A stretch of 64,000 bases of DNA from Candidatus Bathyarchaeota archaeon (GCA_018396635.1 JAGTQE010000006.1:25596-89595); one strand, 5' to 3'; positions 27,461-37,180 are shown, counted from the first letter of the stretch. Notes: generated by a model from the sequence alone, not told the origin. Made by a program: numbers and translations.

Positions 27461-28618
27461 CTATTCCTCATACCAAGCCTTCCTAATGGTTTTAGGCCTT
27501 AAAGCAGTTATGCCTTCCAGAGCCTCTAGGAGTATCCTGGTTTTCTCAAGCTTCGGCTCCGGGAGCCTGTTCCCATAATTATCGTAGCCCACGTAGACTA
27601 TCTCCGGCGAAATATTATAAATCCAATCTATGAACTCCTCATCGAAGTCTAAGATCGGCTCGATGACAACAGCCTTCCACCTCCAGTTGAGCCTAACCAT
27701 GGCTTCGTACCGCTCCCTTGGCGGCGGAGCCCTAGTAAGCTTATAGTCCCGGTTAGTCTCCAACGTTACGCCGAGCACAACATTACCGCTGAACTTGTCC
27801 TCAAACTCCAAGTACCTCTTCGGATTCTTTGTTAGGAAGAAGAATTTTGATCTGGGCTTCAACCTAACAACCCTCAGAACCTTATCAATCCATTCTACTG
27901 GAATCCAGTCGCCCCACATGTCACTCATATCGCAGTTATGAGACACAATTCCATTTGATATATAATTATGGGTTGTTGTTGTTAAATCATAGAGCACTTC
28001 TCCAGAACCCTCAACCTCGACTTCTCTAACCCTCTCCCAGCCAAGTTTAATGTCTCGGCATCTTAGGCGGCTTTCACAGTCTCCTTTATCGTTTTTCCTC
28101 TGCTTATTGAGGCGGACACAAACGCCGTCCCCCACTTTTAAGTCTTTTGCCGCCACATATCCTCTGAGCGTTAACATCCTATGTGTTGGCGAGCAGATTA
28201 TCTCTGTAGAGTCCGTAACTATCCTGTAAGCGACCTCCGTCTCAACCACTGTTTTAGCAATAACAGTGCTTGGCGTAATAAAGCCTCCATGTAATCCCAG
28301 AATTACATCGCCAACGCCAACATCTTTAACTTCAGAAGGACCGTTAATAGTATCAATTAGCGTTTCTCCTGCTACACACACAAAGATAAATCTGCCGTTT
28401 GGAATCCTCTGCCTAAGCCTCCACTCAGCGAGAGCAGGGCTGAAGCCGTGTGTTTTATAGGGTTCAACACCCATGGAAGCAAGCCTCTTAGCGAACTTCC
28501 TAGCCCAACAGTAGGAGCACATGTGTAGACAGCCCGTGATAGGGTTCCACGAATAATTTATCTCCTCAAACTTCACGTTAACTTCCCGCATCCGATCACA
28601 TCTATAAAGTAATCTCAC
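27461..28618 (-). CDS. Phage Gp37/Gp68 (DUF5131) three-Cys-motif protein interrupted by a mini-intein; start may be the internal ATG at 28591 (MREVNVKFEEI)
   Basis: SWNPITGCLHMCSYCWARKFAKRL (Cx3Cx2C); exteins join as ...GRFIFV|CDMSDMWGDWIPVEWIDKVL. Confidence 0.9.
   Translation of the reverse strand: MRLLYRCDRMREVNVKFEEINYSWNPITGCLHMCSYCWARKFAKRLASMGVEPYKTHGFSPALAEWRLRQRIPNGRFIFVCVAGETLIDTINGPSEVKDVGVGDVILGLHGGFITPSTVIAKTVVETEVAYRIVTDSTEIICSPTHRMLTLRGYVAAKDLKVGDGVCVRLNKQRKNDKGDCESRLRCRDIKLGWERVREVEVEGSGEVLYDLTTTTHNYISNGIVSHNCDMSDMWGDWIPVEWIDKVLRVVRLKPRSKFFFLTKNPKRYLEFEDKFSGNVVLGVTLETNRDYKLTRAPPPRERYEAMVRLNWRWKAVVIEPILDFDEEFIDWIYNISPEIVYVGYDNYGNRLPEPKLEKTRILLEALEGITALRPKTIRKAWYEE
27935..28378 (-). 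other. Mini-intein, 148 aa, no homing-endonuclease domain (residues C81-N228 of the ORF)
   Basis: N-terminal block CVAGETLIDT, block B SPTHRMLT, block F GEVLYDLTTTTHNYISNG, C-terminal IVSHN followed by extein Cys+1. Confidence 0.95.
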
Positions 28619-28799
28619 TAACCCGCATATATTTATGAGCCAATAGTCTTAATCCTCAAAAAATAAGCCTGGAAAATTACCATTAGTAAACTTCTTTAGG
28701 ATATGCACCTGCTCTTATCCTGAAATATTCATGTATATTTTTCTGATGGTGACATTTTTATTGGCTGAACGCAATTTACTTTTTGGGCGTAGGGTTATT

Positions 28800-30200
28800 A
28801 TGGGGGATCCATTAGCTAAGAAGCACTATTCAAGTGAGGTTGTTAGGCGTGAGATAGCGGATTATTGCAGGGGTAGGTGGGTTGCCCTTGAAGGCGGCGC
28901 CTTGAGCAGCAGGGTTTTCCTCAGATATTGGAGGGATGGCAGACCCTTAACGGTTAACGATGCCAACGATGTCAAGATTTTGCTAGAGCAGTTTGGAGGC
29001 TTGAACCCGAGAACAATATATGGCTCAGTCAACATTTACAGGAGCATCTCGGCGAAAGAGAGTTTAGAGGACCCTAGAAACATAGCTTACGCCTCCCCAA
29101 TATGGGATATTGACGGCGAGCTTAGTGAATGGAGGGGTGTGATCGAGGCCGCCAGAATAATAGTTGACGATCTTGAGAAGCTTGGCATCTCAGAGTCCGT
29201 CTTCATCAAGTGGAGTGGCGAGGGAGCACATGTCCACGTCCATGAGCGCTGCTTCTCAAACGACGTTCTCTCAAAACATAATCCCCTAGACATAGCCTAC
29301 TCGCTTGTGGGCTTCGTCCTTGAGAGATGTAGGGAGAAGATAATGGATGTTGTAGCGAGGTATAACAGCGTTAAAGTTGAGAATGAAATAGACATGAAAA
29401 GGGTCTTCACAGCACCATTATCACTACATAGGAGGCGCCCCCTCTGCTGCATATGCATTAAGCCAGGTGAAATAGACAGGTTCGAGGTGGAATGGGCTAA
29501 CCCCGAAAGCTTTAGGCATAATGTTGAGTGGAGGCGATATAGTGAAGGCGAGGGCGATGAGGCGGCATTTAAGGCGATTGAGAGTATTGGCGGTTATGGG
29601 GGCTGGCTCAACGCCGCAAACACAGCAATTAGAGCAGTGATATCAGCTGAAGGATTTGCGGAGGCCAAACAAAAACATGAAGTTAAGGGCGGCGGCAGGT
29701 TAGGACGCTTCCAAGTTATGGGGCTGCTCCAGGCGGCCAGATTTTACCTGCTGACCGGTGATCTGGAGAGGGCTAAATCCTTCGGGTTAAATAGGGCTAT
29801 ATTCTATGCGTGGGCGAAGAGGTATAAAGGTGAGGTCTCTTCAAGGAGGATGATGGGCGCTAGGGGTGGGCCCTCTAAGATATTATATGGGGAGAGGGCT
29901 TTTCAGCTCGGGGATGAGGTGGCTTTCACCTCTGATAATGGTTGGTTCATGATAGGCGGTCAGGTACAGAGGCCTGAAGACTACGATAACCAGATAGCTA
30001 GGAGGATAGATAGCGTGGTCAGCTATGAGAGGGCGTGGCAGTCTGCAATAGAATATCTGCAGAAGTTTAGTAGAGACGTACTCCTCAACCAGCAGAAATT
30101 CTTTAAGCAGGTTTACGAGCCAGTTAGGGATAAGTTTCTTGAAATTGTTCTGGCTAGGGGTGAGCGGGATGAACGCAGAGATTTGGCCAGATGGCTCTAA
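28800..30200 (+). CDS. AEP-superfamily primase-polymerase-like protein (PriS-like paralog); ORF track opens at 28731, likely start 28800
   Basis: SPIWDIDGE (DxD), KWSGEGAHVHVHE (sGxGxH), NEIDMKRVFTAPLSLHRR (third motif). Confidence 0.85.
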   Translation: MGDPLAKKHYSSEVVRREIADYCRGRWVALEGGALSSRVFLRYWRDGRPLTVNDANDVKILLEQFGGLNPRTIYGSVNIYRSISAKESLEDPRNIAYASPIWDIDGELSEWRGVIEAARIIVDDLEKLGISESVFIKWSGEGAHVHVHERCFSNDVLSKHNPLDIAYSLVGFVLERCREKIMDVVARYNSVKVENEIDMKRVFTAPLSLHRRRPLCCICIKPGEIDRFEVEWANPESFRHNVEWRRYSEGEGDEAAFKAIESIGGYGGWLNAANTAIRAVISAEGFAEAKQKHEVKGGGRLGRFQVMGLLQAARFYLLTGDLERAKSFGLNRAIFYAWAKRYKGEVSSRRMMGARGGPSKILYGERAFQLGDEVAFTSDNGWFMIGGQVQRPEDYDNQIARRIDSVVSYERAWQSAIEYLQKFSRDVLLNQQKFFKQVYEPVRDKFLEIVLARGERDERRDLARWL

Positions 30201-30403
30201 GAATGTGGGCCGCCGTGGTTAAGATAACCCCTGTCATATTGAATTAGGATAAGCGCCAGAGCCTAGCTTTCGATTTAGACTAGGTATGATTTTATCGCTA
30301 AAAGATGCGAGAATGAAAAGGGTTTAAACATTGTGTCAGGTAACCCTTAAATTCTCAACAGCTATTCTTATTCACTTTAGTTTGAAGGGAAGGGGTTGTA
30401 AAT

Positions 30404-31318
30404 TTGAGAATAATTCGCTTTTCATCCCCCTCTGGAGAACGCATCGGCGTTTGGATGAATGAGAAGGTAATTGATATAACTGAAGCATTCGAAAGCCCCC
30501 TCCGCTCCATATTAGATTTAGCGTCTAAAGCAAACGAGGCCGGCAAATCTATTGACGATCTTCTCACAGATATTCTCGAACAAAAATCTGGGCATCTTCC
30601 AGTATACTTGTACAAGAAGATTGAGAGGGGTGAAGATAATCTTCGGCTTCTAATACCCATTGTTCCACCAGAGGTTTGGGGTTGCGGTGTAACATATAGG
30701 CGGAGTAGGGAGGCAAGAGAACGGGAAACTAACGTGAAGAGCGTTTATGACTTAGTTTATAATGCCGCAAGACCGGAAATCTTCTTTAAGGCTACGGCTC
30801 ATCGTTGCGTAGGGCCTGGAGAGGAAATATATTTAAGAGGAGATTCAAAACGAAATATTCCAGAAGCGGAGCTCGCATTTATCTTAGGATTTAACCAAGA
30901 GATCCTCGGCTTCACAGCTGGCAACGACGTCTCTTCAAGGGATATAGAGAGCGAGAACCCGCTTTATCTCCCCCAGGCAAAAATATTTGATAGATGTTGC
31001 GCTCTAGGCCCATCGATTCTAACGATTAATGAAGCTGGAAAGGAGCCTAAGCTGCGGGTGGAATGTAGGGTTTTCAGGTCTGGAAAAATAGTTTTTGAGG
31101 GTACGACAAGTACGGCGGAAATGAAGCGGAGCATAGAAGAGCTTAAATCATATCTCTGCAGATATAACACTATCCCACCGGGTTCCGTATGCTTAACTGG
31201 AACTGGAATAATTCCTCCAGATGAATTCTCTTTAATTGATGGAGACATCGTTGAAATCACTATTGAAAAAATTGGGTCTTTAAGAAACCCGGTTAAACAG
31301 CTCAAACCCATAATATAA
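30404..31318 (+). CDS. Fumarylacetoacetate hydrolase (FAH) family protein
   Basis: PEAELAFILGFNQEILGFTAGNDVSSRDIE, PGSVCLTGTGIIPPDEFSLIDGDIVEITIEKIG. Confidence 0.92.
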   Translation: MRIIRFSSPSGERIGVWMNEKVIDITEAFESPLRSILDLASKANEAGKSIDDLLTDILEQKSGHLPVYLYKKIERGEDNLRLLIPIVPPEVWGCGVTYRRSREARERETNVKSVYDLVYNAARPEIFFKATAHRCVGPGEEIYLRGDSKRNIPEAELAFILGFNQEILGFTAGNDVSSRDIESENPLYLPQAKIFDRCCALGPSILTINEAGKEPKLRVECRVFRSGKIVFEGTTSTAEMKRSIEELKSYLCRYNTIPPGSVCLTGTGIIPPDEFSLIDGDIVEITIEKIGSLRNPVKQLKPII

Positions 31319-31560
31319 TCCTGGGCTGAAGAGTGTGGAAAATTGAAAAATTTGGGCTCTTGCCAACACATATGAAGACATAATTAAGGTGTAGATGATG
31401 TTTATGTGAAAGAATAGGCATAGATTACGTGGGTCCATTTAAGATTCCATTGAAAGTTCTCTATTGCGATATATTCGCCAGAGATATCTAAGATTTCAGC
31501 ATGCCTGTGAGGGAAAGAATTAGGCATATATATTAGGAGCTTTAAGAAGTTGCAGGCGAG

Positions 31561-32778
31561 CTAGGGTGATGCCTGCTTCGCTTTAGTCTCCCGCAGAGCA
31601 TAGGTTATGGCTTCGGATGGGCATAGCGAGGAGCATAGGCCACAATTGTCGCATCTCCTCATATTAATCTCAGCTTTTCCGAGGGGGCTCAAATCTATTG
31701 CGTGGTAAGGGCAGACTTTTACGCATATTCCGCACCCGGTACATTTATCGGTCACTAAAAACCTGTAAATCCTTCTTCTGTTTAGATCTTCGAGCTTAAT
31801 GATCTTGCTGAGGATCATCCCCCTAAAGTCGCTTATCTTTGAGAAGCCATGCTTATTCATCCAATCCTTAAGTTCAGAGATCATCTTTGAAATGGCCTCG
31901 TGCCCCCTAAGCATTATTGCTGTACAGCATTGCGTCGCATCGGCCCCAACAAGTATAAATCTCGCTATGTCCTCGCCTGACGATATGCCGCCTGAACCTA
32001 TCACTGGAACCCCGAGGTTCTCACTAACTATTTTAGCGGTCCATGAGAGGCTTATGGGTAGCTGCCATGGGCCGCCGTACCCCCCATACCCACCCCAGGA
32101 GACTACGCAGAGTTTTTCAGCATCTATCACCAGCCCCTGAAATCTTGCCGTCGAGACTAAAGAGTCTACGCCAGCGGAAACCATGATTTTAGCAAGCTCG
32201 AGTGGATTTGCGCCGTGAGGCGTTAGTTTTCCAATAACTGGGAGGCTTGAATTCTCCTTCACGGCTTTTATTACGTTTCTTATAGCCTCCGGTCTGCTTG
32301 CCACGGCCCTTCCCATAAGCTCCTCGCCCTCTATGTGGGGGCACGAGAGGTTTATTTCTATTGCGTCTGCGCCAGCATCCTCCATCATGCCGGCGAGTTT
32401 CCCCCACTCCTCATAGCTTCTCCCAGCTATGCTTGCAATCAATCCTCCTCTAATCCCACGCCTACTCATCTCCCTCTTCACATCCCTTATAAACTTCACC
32501 CACCTCTCGGGCTCATACTCCGACATCAGATCCACGGAGTAAAAAGAGTATAGCTTGCCAGCGAAGAGTTCCCTCTTCCCAATAAGGTACATGCGGGGCT
32601 TGGGTTGGAGCTGCTGCATGGGATCGTACGTTATCGTCTTTGTTACAACCCCCCCAGCATTATTCTCAAAACACTTCATTATTGCTTTAGGGTTTAGTGT
32701 TGATGGGCCTGATGCGACTATCAGGGGATTTGGGTATGAAATGCCGTTTATTGTTACAGTTAAATCAACATCCACCAT
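31561..32778 (-). CDS. Dihydroorotate/dihydropyrimidine dehydrogenase-like (PreA-like) with C-terminal 2x[4Fe-4S]
   Basis: NPLIVASGPSTLNPKAI, INLSCPHIEGEELMGRA, CTGCGICVKVCPYHAI, CDNCGLCSSLCPSEAI. Confidence 0.92.
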   Translation of the reverse strand: MVDVDLTVTINGISYPNPLIVASGPSTLNPKAIMKCFENNAGGVVTKTITYDPMQQLQPKPRMYLIGKRELFAGKLYSFYSVDLMSEYEPERWVKFIRDVKREMSRRGIRGGLIASIAGRSYEEWGKLAGMMEDAGADAIEINLSCPHIEGEELMGRAVASRPEAIRNVIKAVKENSSLPVIGKLTPHGANPLELAKIMVSAGVDSLVSTARFQGLVIDAEKLCVVSWGGYGGYGGPWQLPISLSWTAKIVSENLGVPVIGSGGISSGEDIARFILVGADATQCCTAIMLRGHEAISKMISELKDWMNKHGFSKISDFRGMILSKIIKLEDLNRRRIYRFLVTDKCTGCGICVKVCPYHAIDLSPLGKAEINMRRCDNCGLCSSLCPSEAITYALRETKAKQASP

Positions 32779-32790
32779 TTTAATAGTCCC

Positions 32791-33714
32791 TCAAATCATC
32801 TTAAGGTTTTTTAGTATTCTACGGATCCTTTCACGCTCCTCCTCGGATATAGGCATCAGCGGAGGCCTAACATATGCTGTCTTGAGTACGCCCATCATGA
32901 CTAAAGCCTCCTTTAAACGCGCCCTATAATTCCTGACTGGAGGGGCGAATATGGCTTCCTCCAGAGGTAAAATTCTATCCCATATTTGGCGGGCTTCCTC
33001 ATACCTCCCCCTACCTACTAGATCAAACATCTCCACCTGCTCCTTAACGGCTATAGTGCCGAAGCCTAGCAGACCGCCTTCAGCCCCAAGTATCAGCGAC
33101 TCATATATGAAGTTATCATTTCCAGTCAGCAGAGTTATCTTTCTAGGGAGAACCCTCAGCGTCCTAACAATCTCAACAAACTTTCTTGCATCAAACGACG
33201 CCTCCTTTATGGCAACAACCTTCCCTATTTCGGATAGCCTTCGCAGAGCCTCCTTCGTATATTCGACGCCGCCCAAGGCTGGCTGCAGATTAAAAAGTAT
33301 CAATTGAATGTCTACATTTACTGCTATCGCATTATGATACTCATATATGACGTCTTCTGAGGGGTACCCTATGAAGGCTGGGTGCGGAAAGACCAGTAGG
33401 CCGTTGGCTCCAGCCTCTTTATATCTTCCCGCTGAATCTATCGCCTCCCTAGTATTTCTGGAGTGTAGGCCGGCGACTATCGGAACCCTGCCCTTAACAA
33501 TCTCAGAAACAAGCCTTATTACTTTAACCTTCTCATCCTCATAGAGCTGTGGGCCTTCGCCTGTATCAACGTTCACCGCCAAGCCGCCTATATCGAACGA
33601 GAGAAGCCACCTGATATAATCCTCAAGCTGCTCATAGTCAACGTTGAAGTTCTTATCCATGGGTGTTAAAGTTGCTGGAATTAGGCCGAAAGGGCGGCAA
33701 GGTATCATGGCCAA
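32791..33714 (-). CDS. Dihydrodipicolinate synthase (DapA) family lyase
   Basis: GLIPATLTPMDKNFNVDYEQLEDYIRWLL, GKVVAIKEASFDARKFVEIV. Confidence 0.92.
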   Translation of the reverse strand: MAMIPCRPFGLIPATLTPMDKNFNVDYEQLEDYIRWLLSFDIGGLAVNVDTGEGPQLYEDEKVKVIRLVSEIVKGRVPIVAGLHSRNTREAIDSAGRYKEAGANGLLVFPHPAFIGYPSEDVIYEYHNAIAVNVDIQLILFNLQPALGGVEYTKEALRRLSEIGKVVAIKEASFDARKFVEIVRTLRVLPRKITLLTGNDNFIYESLILGAEGGLLGFGTIAVKEQVEMFDLVGRGRYEEARQIWDRILPLEEAIFAPPVRNYRARLKEALVMMGVLKTAYVRPPLMPISEEERERIRRILKNLKMI

Positions 33715-33925
33715 TACACCATCACCTCAACTAAAAGATATGTGAAACATTAAAAATTCTTTTTGTGGAAAAGGGGGCTAGGTATTAACTAAAATCTTCA
33801 GGTAAAATATTTTAGAATCTATGAGCGTAATGATTAATTGGCGATGAAGAAGGTATTACTCCCGGCGCTGACTAAAATGGATGAAGAGACCGGAACCAAT
33901 GAGCCAAGCAACCTGAAATTTTCCC

Positions 33926-35038
33926 TTACCCCTCCTCAAAGCGATTGCCCCTGCTTAATTGTTGCCTCGTCACGGCCCATATCCTACAGGTTCCCTCTAT
34001 GCCTACCATGCATGGCCCTACGGGCTTCTGTGGTGTACACGCCCTCATGAATAGCGGGCACTCTGTGGGCTTAATCTTACCAACTATGACCAAGTGACAT
34101 TGGCATCCGGGCCTAACATCCCTTCCAGATAGAATTTTAATCCCATACTTTTCACGGGCGTCATATTTCGCATACTCCTCCCTAAGAGTTAATGTTGAGT
34201 CCGGCACCCTTCCGATCCCACGCCAGCTTCCGCCCACAACATTGAATACCCTTCTCATGAGATCCTTAGCCCTAACATTTCCCTCCCGCCTAACAGCCCT
34301 ATTATACTCGTTCTCCAGCGCTGCTCTACCATCCCTAATCTGCTTTAAGGCCATATATATTGCCAAGAGTACGTCAACCGGCTCAAACCCCGCGATAATG
34401 GTGGGCATCCTATAGGCTTTGGGAAATATCTCATAGGGCTCTAAACCTATAATTGTGCTGACATGTCCTGGAGCTATGAAGGCATCTATCTGGAGATCGC
34501 CAATGCCGAGCATAAGCTCCATCACCGGCGGAATAAGCCTATGAGACACAAGGAAGCTAAGGTTTCTCGGAGACCCTTTAAGTATCTCGGCTGCGGTTGA
34601 GGGCGCCGTCGTCTCGAAGCCTATCGCAAAGAAAACAAAATCTTTATTAGGCTCCCTCTCAGCCATCTTAACGGCATCAGTAACACTATAGACGACGCGT
34701 ACCTCAGCTCCCTTAACTTTAGCCTCCATGGGAGACATGTTTGAGCCGGGGACTCGGATAACATCTCCAAAGCACGCTAGTACGGCGCCTCTCAGAGCCG
34801 CCTCAATAGCCTCATCTACCTCTGCGGCTGGGGTGACGCAGACAGGGCACCCCGGTCCAGCCACGACGTCAACAGTTTCTGGTAGTAGGCTTCTTATGCC
34901 ATAATGCGATATAACCCATTCGTGTGTTCCGCAGACATGACATATCTTCACAACATCCCTTTTAGGCGCAGCCTCACGAATCTTCTCAATGATCCTCTTT
35001 ACGAGATGTGGATCTCTAAAGCCTCTCTCCCAGAACAT
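33926..35038 (-). CDS. hypD: Hydrogenase maturation protein HypD
   Basis: ICHVCGTHEWVISHYGIRSLLPETVDVVAGPGCPVCVTP; FAIGFETTAPSTA. Confidence 0.97.
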   Translation of the reverse strand: MFWERGFRDPHLVKRIIEKIREAAPKRDVVKICHVCGTHEWVISHYGIRSLLPETVDVVAGPGCPVCVTPAAEVDEAIEAALRGAVLACFGDVIRVPGSNMSPMEAKVKGAEVRVVYSVTDAVKMAEREPNKDFVFFAIGFETTAPSTAAEILKGSPRNLSFLVSHRLIPPVMELMLGIGDLQIDAFIAPGHVSTIIGLEPYEIFPKAYRMPTIIAGFEPVDVLLAIYMALKQIRDGRAALENEYNRAVRREGNVRAKDLMRRVFNVVGGSWRGIGRVPDSTLTLREEYAKYDAREKYGIKILSGRDVRPGCQCHLVIVGKIKPTECPLFMRACTPQKPVGPCMVGIEGTCRIWAVTRQQLSRGNRFEEG

Positions 35039-35044
35039 GGTTCA

Positions 35045-35287
35045 TCATCCTTCGCTCTCTCCCTCCTCAAGCTCCAGAATCTTCCTCCAAAGTTCTAAGG
35101 TTTCTTCAGCCTCAGCCTCATCTATAACCTGTATGGCATAGCCTGCGTGAACGAGGACATAGTCGCCAACCTTAACGTCAACAAGGGAGACATTAACCTC
35201 CCTAACAATTCCGCCAAAATCAACTCTAGCCAAATCGCCACTAATCTCAATAACCTTCGCTGGTATCGCTAGACACATGCTGCTCAT
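35045..35287 (-). CDS. hypC: Hydrogenase assembly chaperone HypC
   Basis: MCLAIPAKVIEISGDLARVDFGGIVREVNVSLVDVKVGDYVLVHAGYAIQVIDEAEAEET. Confidence 0.97.
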   Translation of the reverse strand: MSSMCLAIPAKVIEISGDLARVDFGGIVREVNVSLVDVKVGDYVLVHAGYAIQVIDEAEAEETLELWRKILELEEGESEG

Positions 35288-35429
35288 CTCTCAAGATTAG
35301 AGAAGCCAAATAAATACTTTTCAAGAAAATTTCAGGGTTCTTAAGTTAAGCGGTATGCGCATTACCAGCAAATAGAGAAGCGCTAAATCTTAAATTTAAT
35401 TGCTGCTCAATTATTTATGGTGATCTGCG

Positions 35430-35729
35430 TTGAGTAAAGATCAGGTTGTAGGAGTATTGCTTCTGGTGGTTGGGGTTCTCGGCATAATTGTTTATGGTTG
35501 GCTTGTCTTTCTAACAGAGTGGTCTATGCTAATCCTCCAGATAACGGGCTTCGTAGCCGTCTCCGCCATCCTAGCCATAATCGCCTGGATAGGCTACACT
35601 CTCGCAACAACACCCCCACCCAAACCAATAGAAGAAATAGAGAAAGAGATTGAAGAGGAGCTCAAAAAGATTGAGGAACCATCTAAGTCTGAGAGTGAAA
35701 AGGCTGGCGGTGAAGAGCGAAAAGAATAA
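35430..35729 (+). CDS. Small predicted membrane protein with acidic tail
   Basis: Two hydrophobic segments then EIEKEIEEELKKIEEPSK tail. Confidence 0.7.
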   Translation: MSKDQVVGVLLLVVGVLGIIVYGWLVFLTEWSMLILQITGFVAVSAILAIIAWIGYTLATTPPPKPIEEIEKEIEEELKKIEEPSKSESEKAGGEERKE

Positions 35730-35738
35730 GATCTGAAG

Positions 35739-36120
35739 TTGAAATTGACCCGGCTGGACAGCAACAGCATGGGTTGCCTTAATGGCTACTGTGGTAAAAA
35801 GCCGTATGGAGGGACTCTGAGCGTGGAGGTTGGCGGCGGCTGGAAAGGCAAGGTAAGGTTTTTCACGAGCTGGATTTTTAATCCAGAAAACGAGCCGTTT
35901 TCTGAGCTTGGTCTCCTCGGCCAGCTGGGAAGATAGGTGGCTATCCAAAAGATATTACTGCGGGCTCACCAATCATACTGAACATTTATGTTAGGAATCA
36001 TGGGGATGGGGCGATGTATTGCAAGATCCTCATAAAGTTGGGAATAAACCATCAATTATAAACGCCTTAACGCCTCCCTCAGTAGAGCTAATAATGGATA
36101 TCAGAGCCGATATGCGGTAG
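35739..36120 (+). pseudogene. Frameshifted remnant of a secreted CARDB/Ig-like protein
   Basis: Fragments in different frames: IGGYPKDITAGSPIILNIYVRNHGDGAMYCKILIK then TPPSVELIMDIRADMR. Confidence 0.5.
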
Positions 36121-36233
36121 CTGGATTGCTAGGCTTGGAGGATGCTCCACACCGGCCTTAAAAGGAGATATGCTGATCCTTTCATCAACCATAATCCAAA
36201 CGCTCTCATTTAAGCATCTCGGCCTTTTGTGAT

Positions 36234-36350
36234 ATGAAGCCAATAATGGTTGTTGGAACCAAGCCTGAGATTATAAAGCCGGCTCCGGTTATTAAATGGC
36301 TTCAGAGGCTTAGTCTCGACTATGTTTTTAGCGATATATGTGAGTTTTAG
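36234..36350 (+). pseudogene. N-terminal remnant of UDP-N-acetylglucosamine 2-epimerase (WecB-like)
   Basis: MKPIMVVGTKPEIIKPAPVIKWLQRLSLDYVFSDICEF* matches the WecB N-terminus then stops. Confidence 0.75.
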
Positions 36351-36409
36351 TGGAGTTCAAAGAAGGTCCTCTTAGCTTGGATGAGAATGACTTTATTGTA
36401 TAGGTGTGG

Positions 36410-37180
36410 TCACTTAATTATTGCCCTCAAATTATTTATGCATCTTCTAACGCACTCTAACGGTGGATAGGCGTATGATTCCTGTTCGATTATAAACCAT
36501 TCTGTTCCACCAACCTCTCTACATAAATCTATGAACTCCTTCCACTTCATTTCTCCCTCACCCAACAGCGCCTTCTCGTTTTTCGACGAATACTCCTTCA
36601 GATGAACTGTCTTAGCTCTGCCTGGATAACGCCTAATAATATTCAGTACGTCGTCTGGGCTTACACCGCCACGCATAGCGTTTCCAGTATCAAGCTGCAT
36701 CACAACATCAGGCTTGGTTGCATCGAAGAATATATACCACGGGATCTCCCCATTCATTGGCTGGAATTCAATCATGTGGTTATGGTATCCTACAAACATC
36801 CCCTCAGACCTAACTCTATCAGAGATCTCATTCATTATTTCGGCAGTTTTAAGCCACGCTGCCTTCGATCTCCTCATCTCCTCCGGCAATGAGGGCACTA
36901 TGAGATATTTATTGCCAAGGACACGATTAAACTCTATAGTTTCCTTCAGCTTTTCTCCCAATAAAGTATTTATACTTATATGTGTCCCGGCAACCTTAAG
37001 CCCAAGATCATCTAGAATCTTTCTGAGATTCTCCGCGGTTCTACCATAATATCCGGCGAACTCAACACCCTCGTAGCCCATTTCAGCAATAGCTTTAAGG
37101 GTGCCTTCCAGGTCACGGGCGCAGTCTTCACGGACTGACCATAATTGTAAGGCAATCTTTATTTCAACCAAATACACCAC
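36410..37180 (-). CDS. Sugar phosphate isomerase/epimerase (xylose isomerase-like TIM barrel)
   Basis: IALQLWSVREDCARDLEGTLKAIAEMGYEGVEFAGYYG ... MQLDTGNAMRGGVSPDDVLNIIRRYPGRAKTVHLKEY. Confidence 0.93.
   Translation of the reverse strand: MVYLVEIKIALQLWSVREDCARDLEGTLKAIAEMGYEGVEFAGYYGRTAENLRKILDDLGLKVAGTHISINTLLGEKLKETIEFNRVLGNKYLIVPSLPEEMRRSKAAWLKTAEIMNEISDRVRSEGMFVGYHNHMIEFQPMNGEIPWYIFFDATKPDVVMQLDTGNAMRGGVSPDDVLNIIRRYPGRAKTVHLKEYSSKNEKALLGEGEMKWKEFIDLCREVGGTEWFIIEQESYAYPPLECVRRCINNLRAIIK

Noticed and set aside
31320-31560. Possible pseudogene reading DYVGPFKIPLKVLYCDIFARDI*DFSMPVRERIRHIY*EL
   Set aside because: Interrupted by several stops and no family recognised; not enough to call
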